Shown piece after piece: positions 17,705 through 27,881 of a stretch of DNA of 64,000 bases (its first letter is position 1; each line of letters starts with the position of its first letter). Below the pieces are notes generated by a model that was not told where the DNA came from, searched no databases, and was given only the letters and a program-made list of their open reading frames with translations. Made by a program: the position numbers and the translations under genes. The DNA comes from UBA4720 sp038227135 (GTDB taxonomy: Bacteria > Gemmatimonadota > Gemmatimonadetes > Gemmatimonadales > Gemmatimonadaceae): positions 1 to 64,000 of the forward strand of contig JBBRQC010000004.1 in the NCBI GenBank assembly GCA_038227135.1. Direction: 5' to 3'.

Positions 17705-19300
17705 TTACATGGACGGGCGGAAATACCCCCAGTTCTCGGCCAGCGCGCTGGAGATCTCTCCGACGGTAGCGCGGGCCCGAACTGCGTCGATGATGAGCGG
17801 CATCAGGTGCCTATCTGTTGAAGACGCGCCCGACGCCTCCTGCAGAGCCGCTACAGTCTGCTTCGCTTTAGCCGCGTCCCGTTTTTTTCTGACCGATTTC
17901 ACGCTCTTCACCTGTGCTTTTTCCAGCGCCGAATAATCGGGCGCTGGTATGGAGAGATCTTCTTCGGCGTCGGCGAAACGATTCACGCCGACGATTACGG
18001 TCTCTCCCGCCTCTACGCGCAGCTGGTGCTCGTACGCGCTGCGCGCGATCTCCTCCTGGAAAAACCCGGCCGCAATCGCCTTTTCCGAACCTCCGAGCTC
18101 GTCGACTTTCAGGATGAGCTCCAGCGCCCGGCTCTCGAGCTCGGTGGTGAGGTTCTCCACGTAGTAACTGCCGGCAAGGGGATCGGCGGTGTTGGTCACG
18201 CCGGATTCGAACGCGACGATCTGTTGCGTCCGCAGTGCGAGCGTAGCGGCTTCGGCCGTAGGGAGAGCCAGCGCCTCGTCGTAGCCGTTGGTGTGAAGCG
18301 ACTGCGTGCCGCCGAGGGCGGCGGCAAGTGTCTGTACGGCGACCCGGACGACGTTATTGAGCGGCTGTTGGGCGGTGAGAGTCACACCCCCTGTCTGGGT
18401 ATGAAACCGAAGCCGCGCGCTGGCCTCCGACGCGTGGAAGCGGCCACGCATAATCCGAGCGTACATGCGGCGCGCCGCGCGAAACTTCGCGACTTCCTCG
18501 AACAGGTCGCTGTGCGCGGCGAAAAAGAAAGACAGACGTGGCGCGAAAGTGTCGACCGGGAGTCCCGCTTCGACGGCGCGCTTCACGTACTCGATCGTAT
18601 TGGCGAGCGTGAACGCGAGCTCCTGCACGGCGGTGGCGCCGGCCTCGCGAATGTGGTATCCGGAAATCGATATCGGATTCCAGTTGGGCAACTGGTCGGC
18701 GCAGAAGCGGAATACTTCCGCGATCAGCGCCATGCTCGGTCCGGGCGGATAGATGTAAGTACCGCGGGCGATGTATTCCTTGAGAATGTCGTTCTGAATT
18801 GTGCCGCTGAGTTTGTCGCGCGCGATTCCCCGCTCCTCTGCCACGACCACATACATCGCGAGCAGAGTCGATGCCGTCGCGTTGATCGTCATCGACGTCG
18901 AGACCTGATCGAGCGGCATTCCCTCCAGGAGAGCGTGCATGTCTTCGACGCTGTCGATCGCGACGCCCGCGCGTCCCACCTCACCCAGCGCGCGCGGGGA
19001 ATCGGAGTCGAGGCCCATCTGGGTCGGAAGATCGAACGCGACGGAGAGCCCTGTCTGGCCGGCATCGAGCAAGAGCTTGAACCGTTCGTTCGTGCTTTTC
19101 GCGCTCCCGAATCCGGCGTACTGGCGCATCGTCCACAACCTGCCGCGATACATTGTCGGCTGGACGCCGCGCGTATACGGCCATTTACCCGGGTCGCCCA
19201 GCTCGGATGGGTAGTCGACCTCTGCGTCCGCGGGACGATACACGGTCTTGATAGGGATTCCCGACGGCGACATCCGCTCGCTCGATTCGCCCTTTTTCAT
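17705..19300 (-). CDS. Methylmalonyl-CoA mutase large (catalytic) subunit
   Basis: 531 residues: the TIM-barrel substrate domain without the C-terminal B12-binding domain, which must be a separate gene elsewhere. Interconverts methylmalonyl-CoA and succinyl-CoA. Relatives differ by substrate at two residues: methylmalonyl-CoA mutases have Tyr and Arg, isobutyryl-CoA mutases Phe and Gln. Here, numbered from a GTG two codons upstream, TMRQYAGF has Tyr63 and EYIARGTY has Arg181, which supports methylmalonyl-CoA. The active histidine lies in ISGYHIREAGA. No small subunit or MeaB chaperone is nearby. Confidence 0.9.
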   Translation of the reverse strand: MKKGESSERMSPSGIPIKTVYRPADAEVDYPSELGDPGKWPYTRGVQPTMYRGRLWTMRQYAGFGSAKSTNERFKLLLDAGQTGLSVAFDLPTQMGLDSDSPRALGEVGRAGVAIDSVEDMHALLEGMPLDQVSTSMTINATASTLLAMYVVVAEERGIARDKLSGTIQNDILKEYIARGTYIYPPGPSMALIAEVFRFCADQLPNWNPISISGYHIREAGATAVQELAFTLANTIEYVKRAVEAGLPVDTFAPRLSFFFAAHSDLFEEVAKFRAARRMYARIMRGRFHASEASARLRFHTQTGGVTLTAQQPLNNVVRVAVQTLAAALGGTQSLHTNGYDEALALPTAEAATLALRTQQIVAFESGVTNTADPLAGSYYVENLTTELESRALELILKVDELGGSEKAIAAGFFQEEIARSAYEHQLRVEAGETVIVGVNRFADAEEDLSIPAPDYSALEKAQVKSVKSVRKKRDAAKAKQTVAALQEASGASSTDRHLMPLIIDAVRARATVGEISSALAENWGYFRPSM

Positions 19301-19328
19301 AGCCACCGGCCGGCACGCCGGCTTGCTG

Positions 19329-20384
<1,056 letters not shown>

Positions 20385-20385
20385 T

Positions 20386-20778
20386 TCAGAGGTCCTTGTC
20401 GTTGGCGTTCTGCGCGAGACGCAGCGCGGAATACCGGCGGGCATCGATTTCGTACGCGTTACTGGCGTAGCCGTAACGAACTGACTGCCAAAGATAGCTA
20501 AGGGGAAATGTCTTTCGCTCCAAAAATTGGTGGACGTGACAAAGCTCGTGCAAGAGTAGCTCGGCGTTCAGTGGCGTATTGGGGGCGATGAAAACCGTGT
20601 TCCACAACGTGATTGCGGCGGCGCTGCTCGTCCCGAGGGCCCAGCCGGCAACTTTTGCCGGCATTCCGCCCCTGCGATAGCTCACGCTGGCAAGATCTGG
20701 ATAGGCATCCGTTAACGCCGAAGGAAGTTCGATTCTCCGACCTGCTATCGCCGTGACGAGTCGCGTACCAATTCCCAT
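20386..20778 (-). CDS. Small zincin-like protein with HELCH motif
   Basis: 130 residues. The HExxH zinc-site motif is complete at 77-81 (HELCH), followed by VHQF and, about 29 residues on, Glu110 in NAYEIDARRY, a candidate third ligand. This matches the layout of small DUF4157-like or related zinc-peptidase-fold proteins. The N-terminal half has a weakly hydrophobic segment (VAGWALGTSSAAAITLW). No signal peptide is clear. Overlaps the comEC end by 34 bases and is followed by fbp one base after its stop. Peptidase activity is unproven. Confidence 0.75.
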   Translation of the reverse strand: MGIGTRLVTAIAGRRIELPSALTDAYPDLASVSYRRGGMPAKVAGWALGTSSAAAITLWNTVFIAPNTPLNAELLLHELCHVHQFLERKTFPLSYLWQSVRYGYASNAYEIDARRYSALRLAQNANDKDL

Positions 20779-22757
20779 TTCTCTCCCTTCGCCTCGACTT
20801 CGATCCGTAGTCCGTCGGTTCGTACGACAATTGTACCAGCTTCATCAGTACGCAGTACCTCCGCACCAACCAGCGCGAGTGCGTGGATCACGTCCCCGCT
20901 CGGGTGGCCGTACTTATTGCCGGCACCAACCGAGATCACAGCCAGGGCCGGCTGGACCGCGGCGAGAAACTCGTCGCTGCTGCTAGTCGAGCTGCCGTGA
21001 TGGCCGACTTTCAAAATGTCGGCGCGCACCGGCGCGTGATGGGTCAGCAGCCAATCCTCTTCCGCGCGCTCGGCATCGCCAACAAGCAGAAAACGCACCA
21101 TTCCGTAGCGCACCAGTGCGATCGTGCTGGCGAGGTTCGGGTCCCTCAGACCAACCGTCCAGACGGAATCGGGCGCCAGGAACGAAACCGTAACGCCGTC
21201 GATCTGGATGGAATCGCCGGGGTGTACTCTGTGCCAGGCGATTCCTTTTTCTCGCGCGACGGCGAGAGATCCGATGTAGGTCTCGGCGCCGCCGGCGAAA
21301 GCGGCATCCCAGTAGGTCCGCGGATGCATCGCACCGAGAACGCTGGCGGCACCGCCGACGTGATCGGTGTGCGGGTGCGAAAGCACGAACGAATCGAGCG
21401 ATCCACCGCGGCGAAGAATGTATGGAATGACTATCCTGCGCCCGGCGTCACTTCCGTTCCACGCGGGGCCAGCGTCGAACAGAACCCAACGTCCGGCGTC
21501 TGTCCTGAGCAGAATCGCGTCACCCTGCCCCACATCGAGGACGTGCAGCTCCACGCCCGACGTTGCTCCAAACGGAGTCGCCGGGATGACAACCATGAGC
21601 GCAAGAGATCCCATCGCGGCGATCACGGGCCGGATCGGAGAGCGACTGACGCAGGCGGCCACGAGCGAGACGGCCGCGCACCCGGCGAGTACCGCGCTAA
21701 CGGCGGATGTCGTGACAGTTATTGCTGCGCCGGGCACGGAGGCAGCCGACCACGCTACCCAATCGAATGCGAAGAGGAGAGGGTGGACTGCCTGCCCGAC
21801 GAATCGGGCGGCCAGACCGAAGGGAGCGAGAACCAGAGCGAGGAACAGAACCGGCTGCGCGAGGGTTATCACCGGCGCGGCGATCAGATTCGAAACCGGC
21901 GCGATGAGACTTACACGGCCAAACACCCAGGCGACAAGGGGCGCAGTAACCGCGCACGCGACCAGGGATGTCACCAGCTCTCTTCCAATCCGCGCTCGCC
22001 ACCCGGAAAGGCGTGTCGCCAGGTGCCTCCCCCACAACGATCCTGCGGCGACAAGCGCACACATCCCGAGGACGCTCAGCTGGTACCCGACATCGAGTAC
22101 AGTTCGAGGAGTGAAAAGGGGAATGAAGGCGCCGACCGCCCAGGCAGCCCACGCCGACGTCGGCCGCTGCGCGAGGCGGCTGATCATCGCCACGCCGAGC
22201 ATTGCTGCCGATCGAAGGGCGGGCGGTGGCGCACCAATCACGGCGACATAGAGGCCCGTTGCGACGAACGCGCCCAGCAGAGCCACCCGCCGCGGCATGC
22301 GACCGACCTGGAAGAGAAGCTCCATGGCGGCAGCGATGACCGCCACGTGAAGACCCGATATCGACAACATGTGGATGAGACCCGCCGACGCATACCGATC
22401 GCGCATCTCGCTCGGAATCTGACGCTGGTCGGCGATGAGGAGCGCTCGGGCCAGCGGCGCATCTTCGCCGAAGGTCTGGTCAATGGAACGGCCGGCGCGG
22501 GTTCGAATTCGTGTGAGTAAATCCGTTTCCGGAGGTGCCGTGGAGTGGGCGACCGGACGTTCTGGCGGGGGCGCTGTGACCGCGATGATGGCTGCCGCGA
22601 CAAACACGAGCGCCAGACCGACACGATCGAACTGCTTCAATACCGCCGCCACCGAAGCACCGACCGTAGCGCAGGCGACAGCCAGCCACGCTCCGCCGCC
22701 GAACCCTATGAGGAGCCCGGCTGCGTAAGAGAGATATGTGGCGGTGATGAGGGGCAG
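20745..22757 (-). CDS. comEC: ComEC/Rec2-family DNA uptake channel
   Basis: About 670 residues from a proposed CTG start at 22757; the first standard start is GTG 22652 (635 residues). The extra 35 codons encode LPLITATYLSYAAGLLIGF and continue hydrophobic, like the first helix of ComEC, and a CGGAG lies just upstream. The Competence domain includes LIHMLSISGLHVAVIAAAM. The C-terminal metallo-beta-lactamase domain is intact: HVLDVGQGDAILL, SHPHTDHVGG, VGHHGSSTSS. The OB-fold (DUF4131) region normally between the first helices and the Competence domain is nearly absent. Likely role: passing single-stranded DNA across the inner membrane. Confidence 0.9.
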   Translation of the reverse strand: MPLITATYLSYAAGLLIGFGGGAWLAVACATVGASVAAVLKQFDRVGLALVFVAAAIIAVTAPPPERPVAHSTAPPETDLLTRIRTRAGRSIDQTFGEDAPLARALLIADQRQIPSEMRDRYASAGLIHMLSISGLHVAVIAAAMELLFQVGRMPRRVALLGAFVATGLYVAVIGAPPPALRSAAMLGVAMISRLAQRPTSAWAAWAVGAFIPLFTPRTVLDVGYQLSVLGMCALVAAGSLWGRHLATRLSGWRARIGRELVTSLVACAVTAPLVAWVFGRVSLIAPVSNLIAAPVITLAQPVLFLALVLAPFGLAARFVGQAVHPLLFAFDWVAWSAASVPGAAITVTTSAVSAVLAGCAAVSLVAACVSRSPIRPVIAAMGSLALMVVIPATPFGATSGVELHVLDVGQGDAILLRTDAGRWVLFDAGPAWNGSDAGRRIVIPYILRRGGSLDSFVLSHPHTDHVGGAASVLGAMHPRTYWDAAFAGGAETYIGSLAVAREKGIAWHRVHPGDSIQIDGVTVSFLAPDSVWTVGLRDPNLASTIALVRYGMVRFLLVGDAERAEEDWLLTHHAPVRADILKVGHHGSSTSSSDEFLAAVQPALAVISVGAGNKYGHPSGDVIHALALVGAEVLRTDEAGTIVVRTDGLRIEVEAKGEKWELVRDSSRR

Positions 22758-22866
22758 TCGCGCTCCGCTTCAGACTTCATCACCCTACGATCCCGGACCC
22801 GCGCCTCCGCAATCATTCAGCGCGAGACCGAATCGAATCTGCGACGCCAAGGCCGAGCGAGCTTTG

Positions 22867-24207
22867 CTAGACAGCCATTGGGAGTGGCGCGCGCCGACCC
22901 ACTACCTGGCCGATGAACGTCGATCCGGTCGTCCCTGTGAGTTCCACGTTCAGGTACCGCCCGATAAGAGATGCATCTCCAGGAATCATCACGACTTTGA
23001 AATCCCGCGTTCGTGACTGGAGCAGTCCCCCGCGGCGAGCGGCCTTCTCGACGAGCACTTCACGGCGCTCTCCGAGGAGTTTGACGTTCCGCTCGCGCGT
23101 ACCACCCCGAACCGTCGCAATCAAGCGAGCGAGTCTTTCGCTGGCGACCTCGTCGGGCACGGTTTCGCTCGCGGGGAAGCGCGTAGCGGGAGTGCCGTCA
23201 CGCGGCGAGAACTTGAACGTATAGGCGTCATCGAAACCCACAGCTTCAACCGCGGTCAGCGTCTCTTCGAAGTCATCCTCGGTTTCACCGGGAAACCCGA
23301 CGATGATGTCGGTCGTGAGGGAGAGATCGGGAATCGCCGACCGCAACTCGTCGACGCATTCGAGGTATCCCTCGCGCGTGTATCTCCGAAGCATCCGCTT
23401 GAGCGTACGGCTCGATCCGGACTGCATGGGGAGGTGGACATGCTCGCAAACGCTTTCCGTTTCGGCGAGCGATCGCACCACGCGCTCGCTGAAGTCGTTC
23501 GGATGTGGGCTGGTGAACCGGAGTCTCTTCACTCCCGGAACGCCCCCAACCGCCCTCACAAGGTCGGCGAAATCATTTTCACCATCGGAGTACGAGTTCA
23601 CCGTTTGCCCGAGCAGCACTATCTCGGAGATCCCCGACGCGACGACCGACTCGGCCTCACGCACGACCTCGGCAAGCCGGCGGCTACGCTCCGGTCCGCG
23701 CGTCGTCGGCACGATGCAGTAGGTACACCTGTAATCGCAGCCCCGCTGCACCGGTATCCACGCTTTCACTCCCTCGAAGCGGCGCGGGGTGAAATCCTCG
23801 TAGTGCTCCTCGAGGTCGAAATCGGTGGCGGTCGAACGCACCCCCATGCGAGCGCTCTCGATCAGAGAGGGAAGATCCCTGTACCCATCCGGTCCGATGA
23901 CCAGGCTCACGTGCTTCGCGCGGTCGAGCAGCTGCGCGCCCAATCGCTGCGCCATGCACCCTGTGACACCGACGACGGCCCCTTGCTTCATGCGGCTCTT
24001 CATCTCGCCGATCCGCCCAATGACGCGCTGCTCCGCGTGCTCGCGTATCGCGCACGTGTTGATGAGAATGACGTCAGCGCCATCCGGCTCCGTGACCGAT
24101 TCGTAGCCGGATTCGATCAGCTTCCCGAGCATGAGCTCGGTATCGCTGACATTCATCTGACAGCCGTAGGTCTCGATGTAGACTGTAGGTCGTGGAGACT
24201 GAAGCAT
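22867..24207 (-). CDS. miaB: tRNA-2-methylthio-N6-isopentenyladenosine methylthiotransferase MiaB
   Basis: 446 residues. Radical-SAM enzyme that thiomethylates A37 of tRNAs reading UNN codons. The N-terminal domain has its cluster cysteines (ETYGCQMN, INTCAIREHAEQR, GVTGCMAQR). The radical-SAM motif is CDYRCTYCIVP. The C-terminal TRAM domain covers roughly 380-446. The start is ATG 24207 (MLQSPRPTVYIETYGC); a 20-codon upstream extension lacks family similarity. No miaA is seen here. Confidence 0.95.
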   Translation of the reverse strand: MLQSPRPTVYIETYGCQMNVSDTELMLGKLIESGYESVTEPDGADVILINTCAIREHAEQRVIGRIGEMKSRMKQGAVVGVTGCMAQRLGAQLLDRAKHVSLVIGPDGYRDLPSLIESARMGVRSTATDFDLEEHYEDFTPRRFEGVKAWIPVQRGCDYRCTYCIVPTTRGPERSRRLAEVVREAESVVASGISEIVLLGQTVNSYSDGENDFADLVRAVGGVPGVKRLRFTSPHPNDFSERVVRSLAETESVCEHVHLPMQSGSSRTLKRMLRRYTREGYLECVDELRSAIPDLSLTTDIIVGFPGETEDDFEETLTAVEAVGFDDAYTFKFSPRDGTPATRFPASETVPDEVASERLARLIATVRGGTRERNVKLLGERREVLVEKAARRGGLLQSRTRDFKVVMIPGDASLIGRYLNVELTGTTGSTFIGQVVGRRAPLPMAV

Positions 24208-24281
24208 TGCCCTGGAGTACGTGGTGAGCGCGCGCTTTAAGATAGTACCCGCGCTGCAGTGCTCCAACCGCGTTGCTGTGC

Positions 24282-25496
24282 TTATCGCGAGGAACCCGAA
24301 GAGGCGGTAGTGGCGTTGGTCGCGTGCGCTCCGCTTTCCGGGGTCGCCGGATCCGACGGCAGCTCAATGTAGAAAGAGCTTCCCCTGCCTTCCTCGCTCT
24401 TGACCCAGATGCGTCCCCCGTGACGCTCCACAACGAGCTTGCAGAATGTCAGGCCGAGGCCGGAGCTCCGCGTTCGCGGCGACCGCGGCATCTCCACCTG
24501 TCCGAATTTTCTGAAGATGAGATCGTGATACTCCGGGGGAATTCCGGGACCGTTGTCGCTCACTGTGAACAAGACGCCATTTCGCGCTTTTCGCGCGCTG
24601 AGCTCCAGATGAACTGGCTGAGACGAGTGCGTGACCGCGTTCTGAATCAGGTTCGAGAAGACGCGCTTGATCAGCCCCTTGTCGCCAGCGAAGACCGGCG
24701 CGTCGTCGGCGACCGATACAGTCGCCGTCGTTTTCTCCTGCTGGAAACGGTGTCCCCATTCGTGAACCAGCTCGGCGAGCAGCGCCCCTGGCGCCATCGG
24801 CGCAAGGGTGAGCGAGATGCGCGCCTCTTCTATGCGCGCAACCTCCAGGATGTCGTCGATCAGCGCGAGAAGATCTTCCGATTTCGTTTCGGCGTCGCCA
24901 ATCGCCGCTTTCTGAGGCATCGTCACCGAGCCAAAATCCCCATCAGCGAGCATCTCGAGCGTCGCGAGCACGGATGTGAGTGGAGTCTTGAGATCGTGCA
25001 CGATCATCTTCATGAGGTCGTCGCGCACCTTCTCCAGCTCGCGAAGCTTGCGCAGGCTGTCCTCGAGCGCGTCGGTTGCCGCCTTGAGCTTGAGCAGGCT
25101 GCGGACGCGAGCACCGAGCACCAGACGATTGTGAGGCTTGGTGAGGAAGTCGTCGCCACCGGCCTCGATCCCGCGCACGCGGTCGCTGGTGTCGTTGAGC
25201 GCGGTAACGAATATCACCGGTATTCGCGAGGTGCGTGGATCACGCTTGATGCGGCGGCACACCTCGAAGCCGGTAGACCGGTCGTCGACGCCGAGATCGC
25301 CCGCCGGCATCGACACGTCGAGAATGCAGAGGTCGGGATGATGCTCGAACGCGGCCGCAACCGCTGATGGTCCGTCAACCGCCGTTATCGTCTCGTAACC
25401 AAGGCTGTCCAGCTGGTCGAGTAACAGCTCGACGTTGGCGGGAATGTCGTCAGCGACGAGAATTACCTCGGGCTTCGCATTCGCCGCATCAGCCAT
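24282..25496 (-). CDS. Receiver-histidine kinase hybrid (REC-HisKA-HATPase)
   Basis: 404 residues, soluble, no membrane segment. An N-terminal receiver with the phosphoacceptor Asp60 (LCILDVSMP), followed by a short insert, then FEVC and the conserved FVTALN and DDFLTKP. A coiled linker (about 140-162) leads to the dimerisation helix with His167 in VHDLKTPLTS, then N box and G boxes (NGPGIPPEYHDLIF, SSGLGLTFCK). The Ala/Thr/Ser-rich tail lacks structure. Starts one base after the barrel-protein stop. It likely takes phosphate from another kinase or couples a signal to its own kinase core; partner unknown. Confidence 0.93.
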   Translation of the reverse strand: MADAANAKPEVILVADDIPANVELLLDQLDSLGYETITAVDGPSAVAAAFEHHPDLCILDVSMPAGDLGVDDRSTGFEVCRRIKRDPRTSRIPVIFVTALNDTSDRVRGIEAGGDDFLTKPHNRLVLGARVRSLLKLKAATDALEDSLRKLRELEKVRDDLMKMIVHDLKTPLTSVLATLEMLADGDFGSVTMPQKAAIGDAETKSEDLLALIDDILEVARIEEARISLTLAPMAPGALLAELVHEWGHRFQQEKTTATVSVADDAPVFAGDKGLIKRVFSNLIQNAVTHSSQPVHLELSARKARNGVLFTVSDNGPGIPPEYHDLIFRKFGQVEMPRSPRTRSSGLGLTFCKLVVERHGGRIWVKSEEGRGSSFYIELPSDPATPESGAHATNATTASSGSSR

Positions 25497-25497
25497 A

Positions 25498-26622
25498 TCA
25501 GGGCGTGACTCTCAAGCCAAAACTTAGAATGACTCCTCTCTCCCTGACGGAGCCCGCGGATCTGGCCGCGTGCTGGAGCGAGAAATCGAAAGCGGCTCGG
25601 TCGCGAGAAAGCGGTACCCCAATCCCACCCATGAACGAGGTCTCCGACACCTTCTCTCCGTTGAACCCGAACGGGAGCGTACGCAATCTGGCGCCGGCGC
25701 GCATCACAATCACTCGCTGAAGAAAGCGGGGCCCCGAGGCTTCCCCACCGAAAGAGTAGTCCCAGGAATCGAAGCCCTTCACACTGGAGCCGATCGAGCT
25801 GAGCGAGCTCCAGTTGTCGTGCGCCACCCGCGCTGAAATGTTGGCGCCCGTGATTCCGTCGAAGCTCACCGAGGCCGAGTAGTGATCAGGAAGCCGTCCG
25901 CGTCCGACCGTAGTATCGCCTGACGCCACTGTCAGGTCGCCACCTTTTCGGCCGGCTAGCGCAAATCCTAACGCCCGCGACGGATGAAATTCGATCCCGG
26001 CGGACGCGGCAAAACCCGTGAAGCTGAGCCGCGCGCTTTCGGAGGTACTGGCGTACTTAGCGCTGTCGGGGAAGACTCGCGACAGCCTGACGCGATTGCT
26101 GCCGCTGAAAACGTGGAAGCCGCCACCAAGGCGTACCTTTGGAGTTCCGGACCACGCGAGTGCCAGTCGAACGTCGTCGATCGCGCCAAGCACCTTGGTC
26201 AGCTCGGTCTCTTTGACGCTGTCCGCTCCCACGAGCTGTCTGCGCACGAGACTCGTTTCCGACGAGCGATCGAGGAAGGTCGAGGAGCTGAGCCCAAGAG
26301 CCCAGGCTTGTCCCAATGGAAGAATGCCGGACACCATCGGAAAACGCGCGGTCGTGGTGTTGGCGGTGGCCGACCCGGCTGTCACTCGCCTGAACTCGGG
26401 CGAATACTGAAAGAAAAGAGCTGACGCGCCGACTCCCGCGATCGAAGCCGGCGAGACAAGACTCAGGGCGTCGAAGTCTCCGAGGGCTCCTCCGGTCGCT
26501 TCGGCTCTCGCGCTCATCTCTCCGGTTGAGTAGCCAAGCCCTTGAGTGCTGAGCGCTCCCTGCGCGCCTACACGGGACACAACCAGTGCCACCGCCAGTG
26601 TTGCGACGATCAGCGTGCGCAT
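25498..26622 (-). CDS. PorV/FadL-like outer membrane protein
   Basis: 374 residues. Signal peptide 1-20 (ends SRVGAQ). The mature part begins with a TQGLGYSTGEMSARAEATGGALGD-type segment, like the N-terminal region of PorV/PorQ and FadL relatives, then NPAS-like SPASIAGV and Ala/Gly/Ser-rich beta strands to the end (VILSFGLRVTP). Coupled to the upstream lipoprotein gene by TAATG, suggesting the two work together. A transport or secretion role is plausible but not shown. Confidence 0.75.
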   Translation of the reverse strand: MRTLIVATLAVALVVSRVGAQGALSTQGLGYSTGEMSARAEATGGALGDFDALSLVSPASIAGVGASALFFQYSPEFRRVTAGSATANTTTARFPMVSGILPLGQAWALGLSSSTFLDRSSETSLVRRQLVGADSVKETELTKVLGAIDDVRLALAWSGTPKVRLGGGFHVFSGSNRVRLSRVFPDSAKYASTSESARLSFTGFAASAGIEFHPSRALGFALAGRKGGDLTVASGDTTVGRGRLPDHYSASVSFDGITGANISARVAHDNWSSLSSIGSSVKGFDSWDYSFGGEASGPRFLQRVIVMRAGARLRTLPFGFNGEKVSETSFMGGIGVPLSRDRAAFDFSLQHAARSAGSVRERGVILSFGLRVTP

Positions 26623-27881
26623 TACGGAATCCCCAGTGGTACACGAGTAGTGTAGCTGATTCTCAGACGCGGGCGCAGAAGCGTGAGTGCTTCCTCACGC
26701 GAGGAAAATCGGATCTCGAGCGGAGAGTTGCCCTCGTTGAGCGTCTTCAGGACAATCGCGCGTGGAACGGTGTCCGGTGATTGCGTCCGCCAGATTGGAA
26801 AAGCCCTGACAAGCTCGATTTCCCTCAGACCTGAGCTGCCTGGTGTGATCTTCACGGTGTCGAGGGCAATATCGGCTACGATCTGCGCCGCCTTCGTGGG
26901 ATCCGTAACAGCGTTCCCGGCGAGAACGAGCGAGGGAAGGATCAGCACGGTGTCAGTGGGGTCAAGCATTGAATTCGGGACCTGATTCAGCAGCAGGGTC
27001 GCGCGGACCACTGTGGTGGAGTCGATGATGTTGAGCGGAATGGAGAACCGCAGATAAACCCGACGCGGTGGAAGGCCGCCGACATCGAGGTCGGTCGCAG
27101 GTCCGGGCGGCGGGCCCTTCGCTGTGACGGTGTAGTCGGAAAGGTGGTAAGCGACGACCGCTTCGTTGGTCGGTGTGCGTGAGTACGGAGTCAGCGTCAG
27201 CCTGGCCGTCGCGGTATCCGGTGTTGCGCGAAACGAGAGCGAGGGAGGCGCAGTGCCTTCGGTCGAGATGATACGCATCTGCGACGAATTTGGTGCGACA
27301 GCCCGCAGGCCTATTCGCAGCCGGGCATTGCTCTGAATCTTGGCGAGCAGCGCCGAATTGGAGATGAAATATCGAAGGGTGTCCTTGAGGTCCACGCGAT
27401 TGAACGACTGCGACGAAATGAAACGGTCGGGACGGAACAGAGCGAGAACGGCGGCGGTCGATGTGTCGCTTGCTGTGGTATCAACGTCGTACGCCTCGAT
27501 CGTCACCCCCCCGCCCTTGATCGAGAGTGTATCGATGTGGAGCAGAATGAAGGCGCTGTCCACCTCTGTTATCGCTCGGGCGGTATCAGCCTTGGGGGTG
27601 AACTTGAGGGGCAGGGTGTCATAGCGGATGATCACGCGCGTATCCAGCGTGTCTCCGCGCGAAGCGAGAAAAAGCCCCGACTCAGTGCCCAACCCCGAGA
27701 GAGCCTGGACCGTAGTGTCGAACGCCACCGCATCGAGCGTGATATTCTGGACATTGCCGCCAACGGGCGGACAGAGCACGGAGCACACGCCGGAGCTATC
27801 GAGATTCTCCGAGCACGATGCGAAGGAAATGAACAACAGCGCGGTCGCGAGCGAACGCAACAGCAATGACAAAGACTTCAC
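26622..27881 (-). CDS. Putative outer-surface lipoprotein of unknown function
   Basis: 419 residues. Starts at GTG 27881, overlapping the cdd stop (TAGTG). The signal sequence ends in FASC with the lipid-bearing cysteine at residue 23. The rest is Thr/Asp/Ser-rich beta sequence with repeated VRATLLLN, YLRFSIPL, LRIGLRA and VADIALDTV patterns, suggesting two or more carbohydrate-binding-like or jelly-roll beta domains. No named family is recognised with confidence. Its stop overlaps the start of the barrel protein (TAATG). Confidence 0.75.
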   Translation of the reverse strand: MKSLSLLLRSLATALLFISFASCSENLDSSGVCSVLCPPVGGNVQNITLDAVAFDTTVQALSGLGTESGLFLASRGDTLDTRVIIRYDTLPLKFTPKADTARAITEVDSAFILLHIDTLSIKGGGVTIEAYDVDTTASDTSTAAVLALFRPDRFISSQSFNRVDLKDTLRYFISNSALLAKIQSNARLRIGLRAVAPNSSQMRIISTEGTAPPSLSFRATPDTATARLTLTPYSRTPTNEAVVAYHLSDYTVTAKGPPPGPATDLDVGGLPPRRVYLRFSIPLNIIDSTTVVRATLLLNQVPNSMLDPTDTVLILPSLVLAGNAVTDPTKAAQIVADIALDTVKITPGSSGLREIELVRAFPIWRTQSPDTVPRAIVLKTLNEGNSPLEIRFSSREEALTLLRPRLRISYTTRVPLGIP

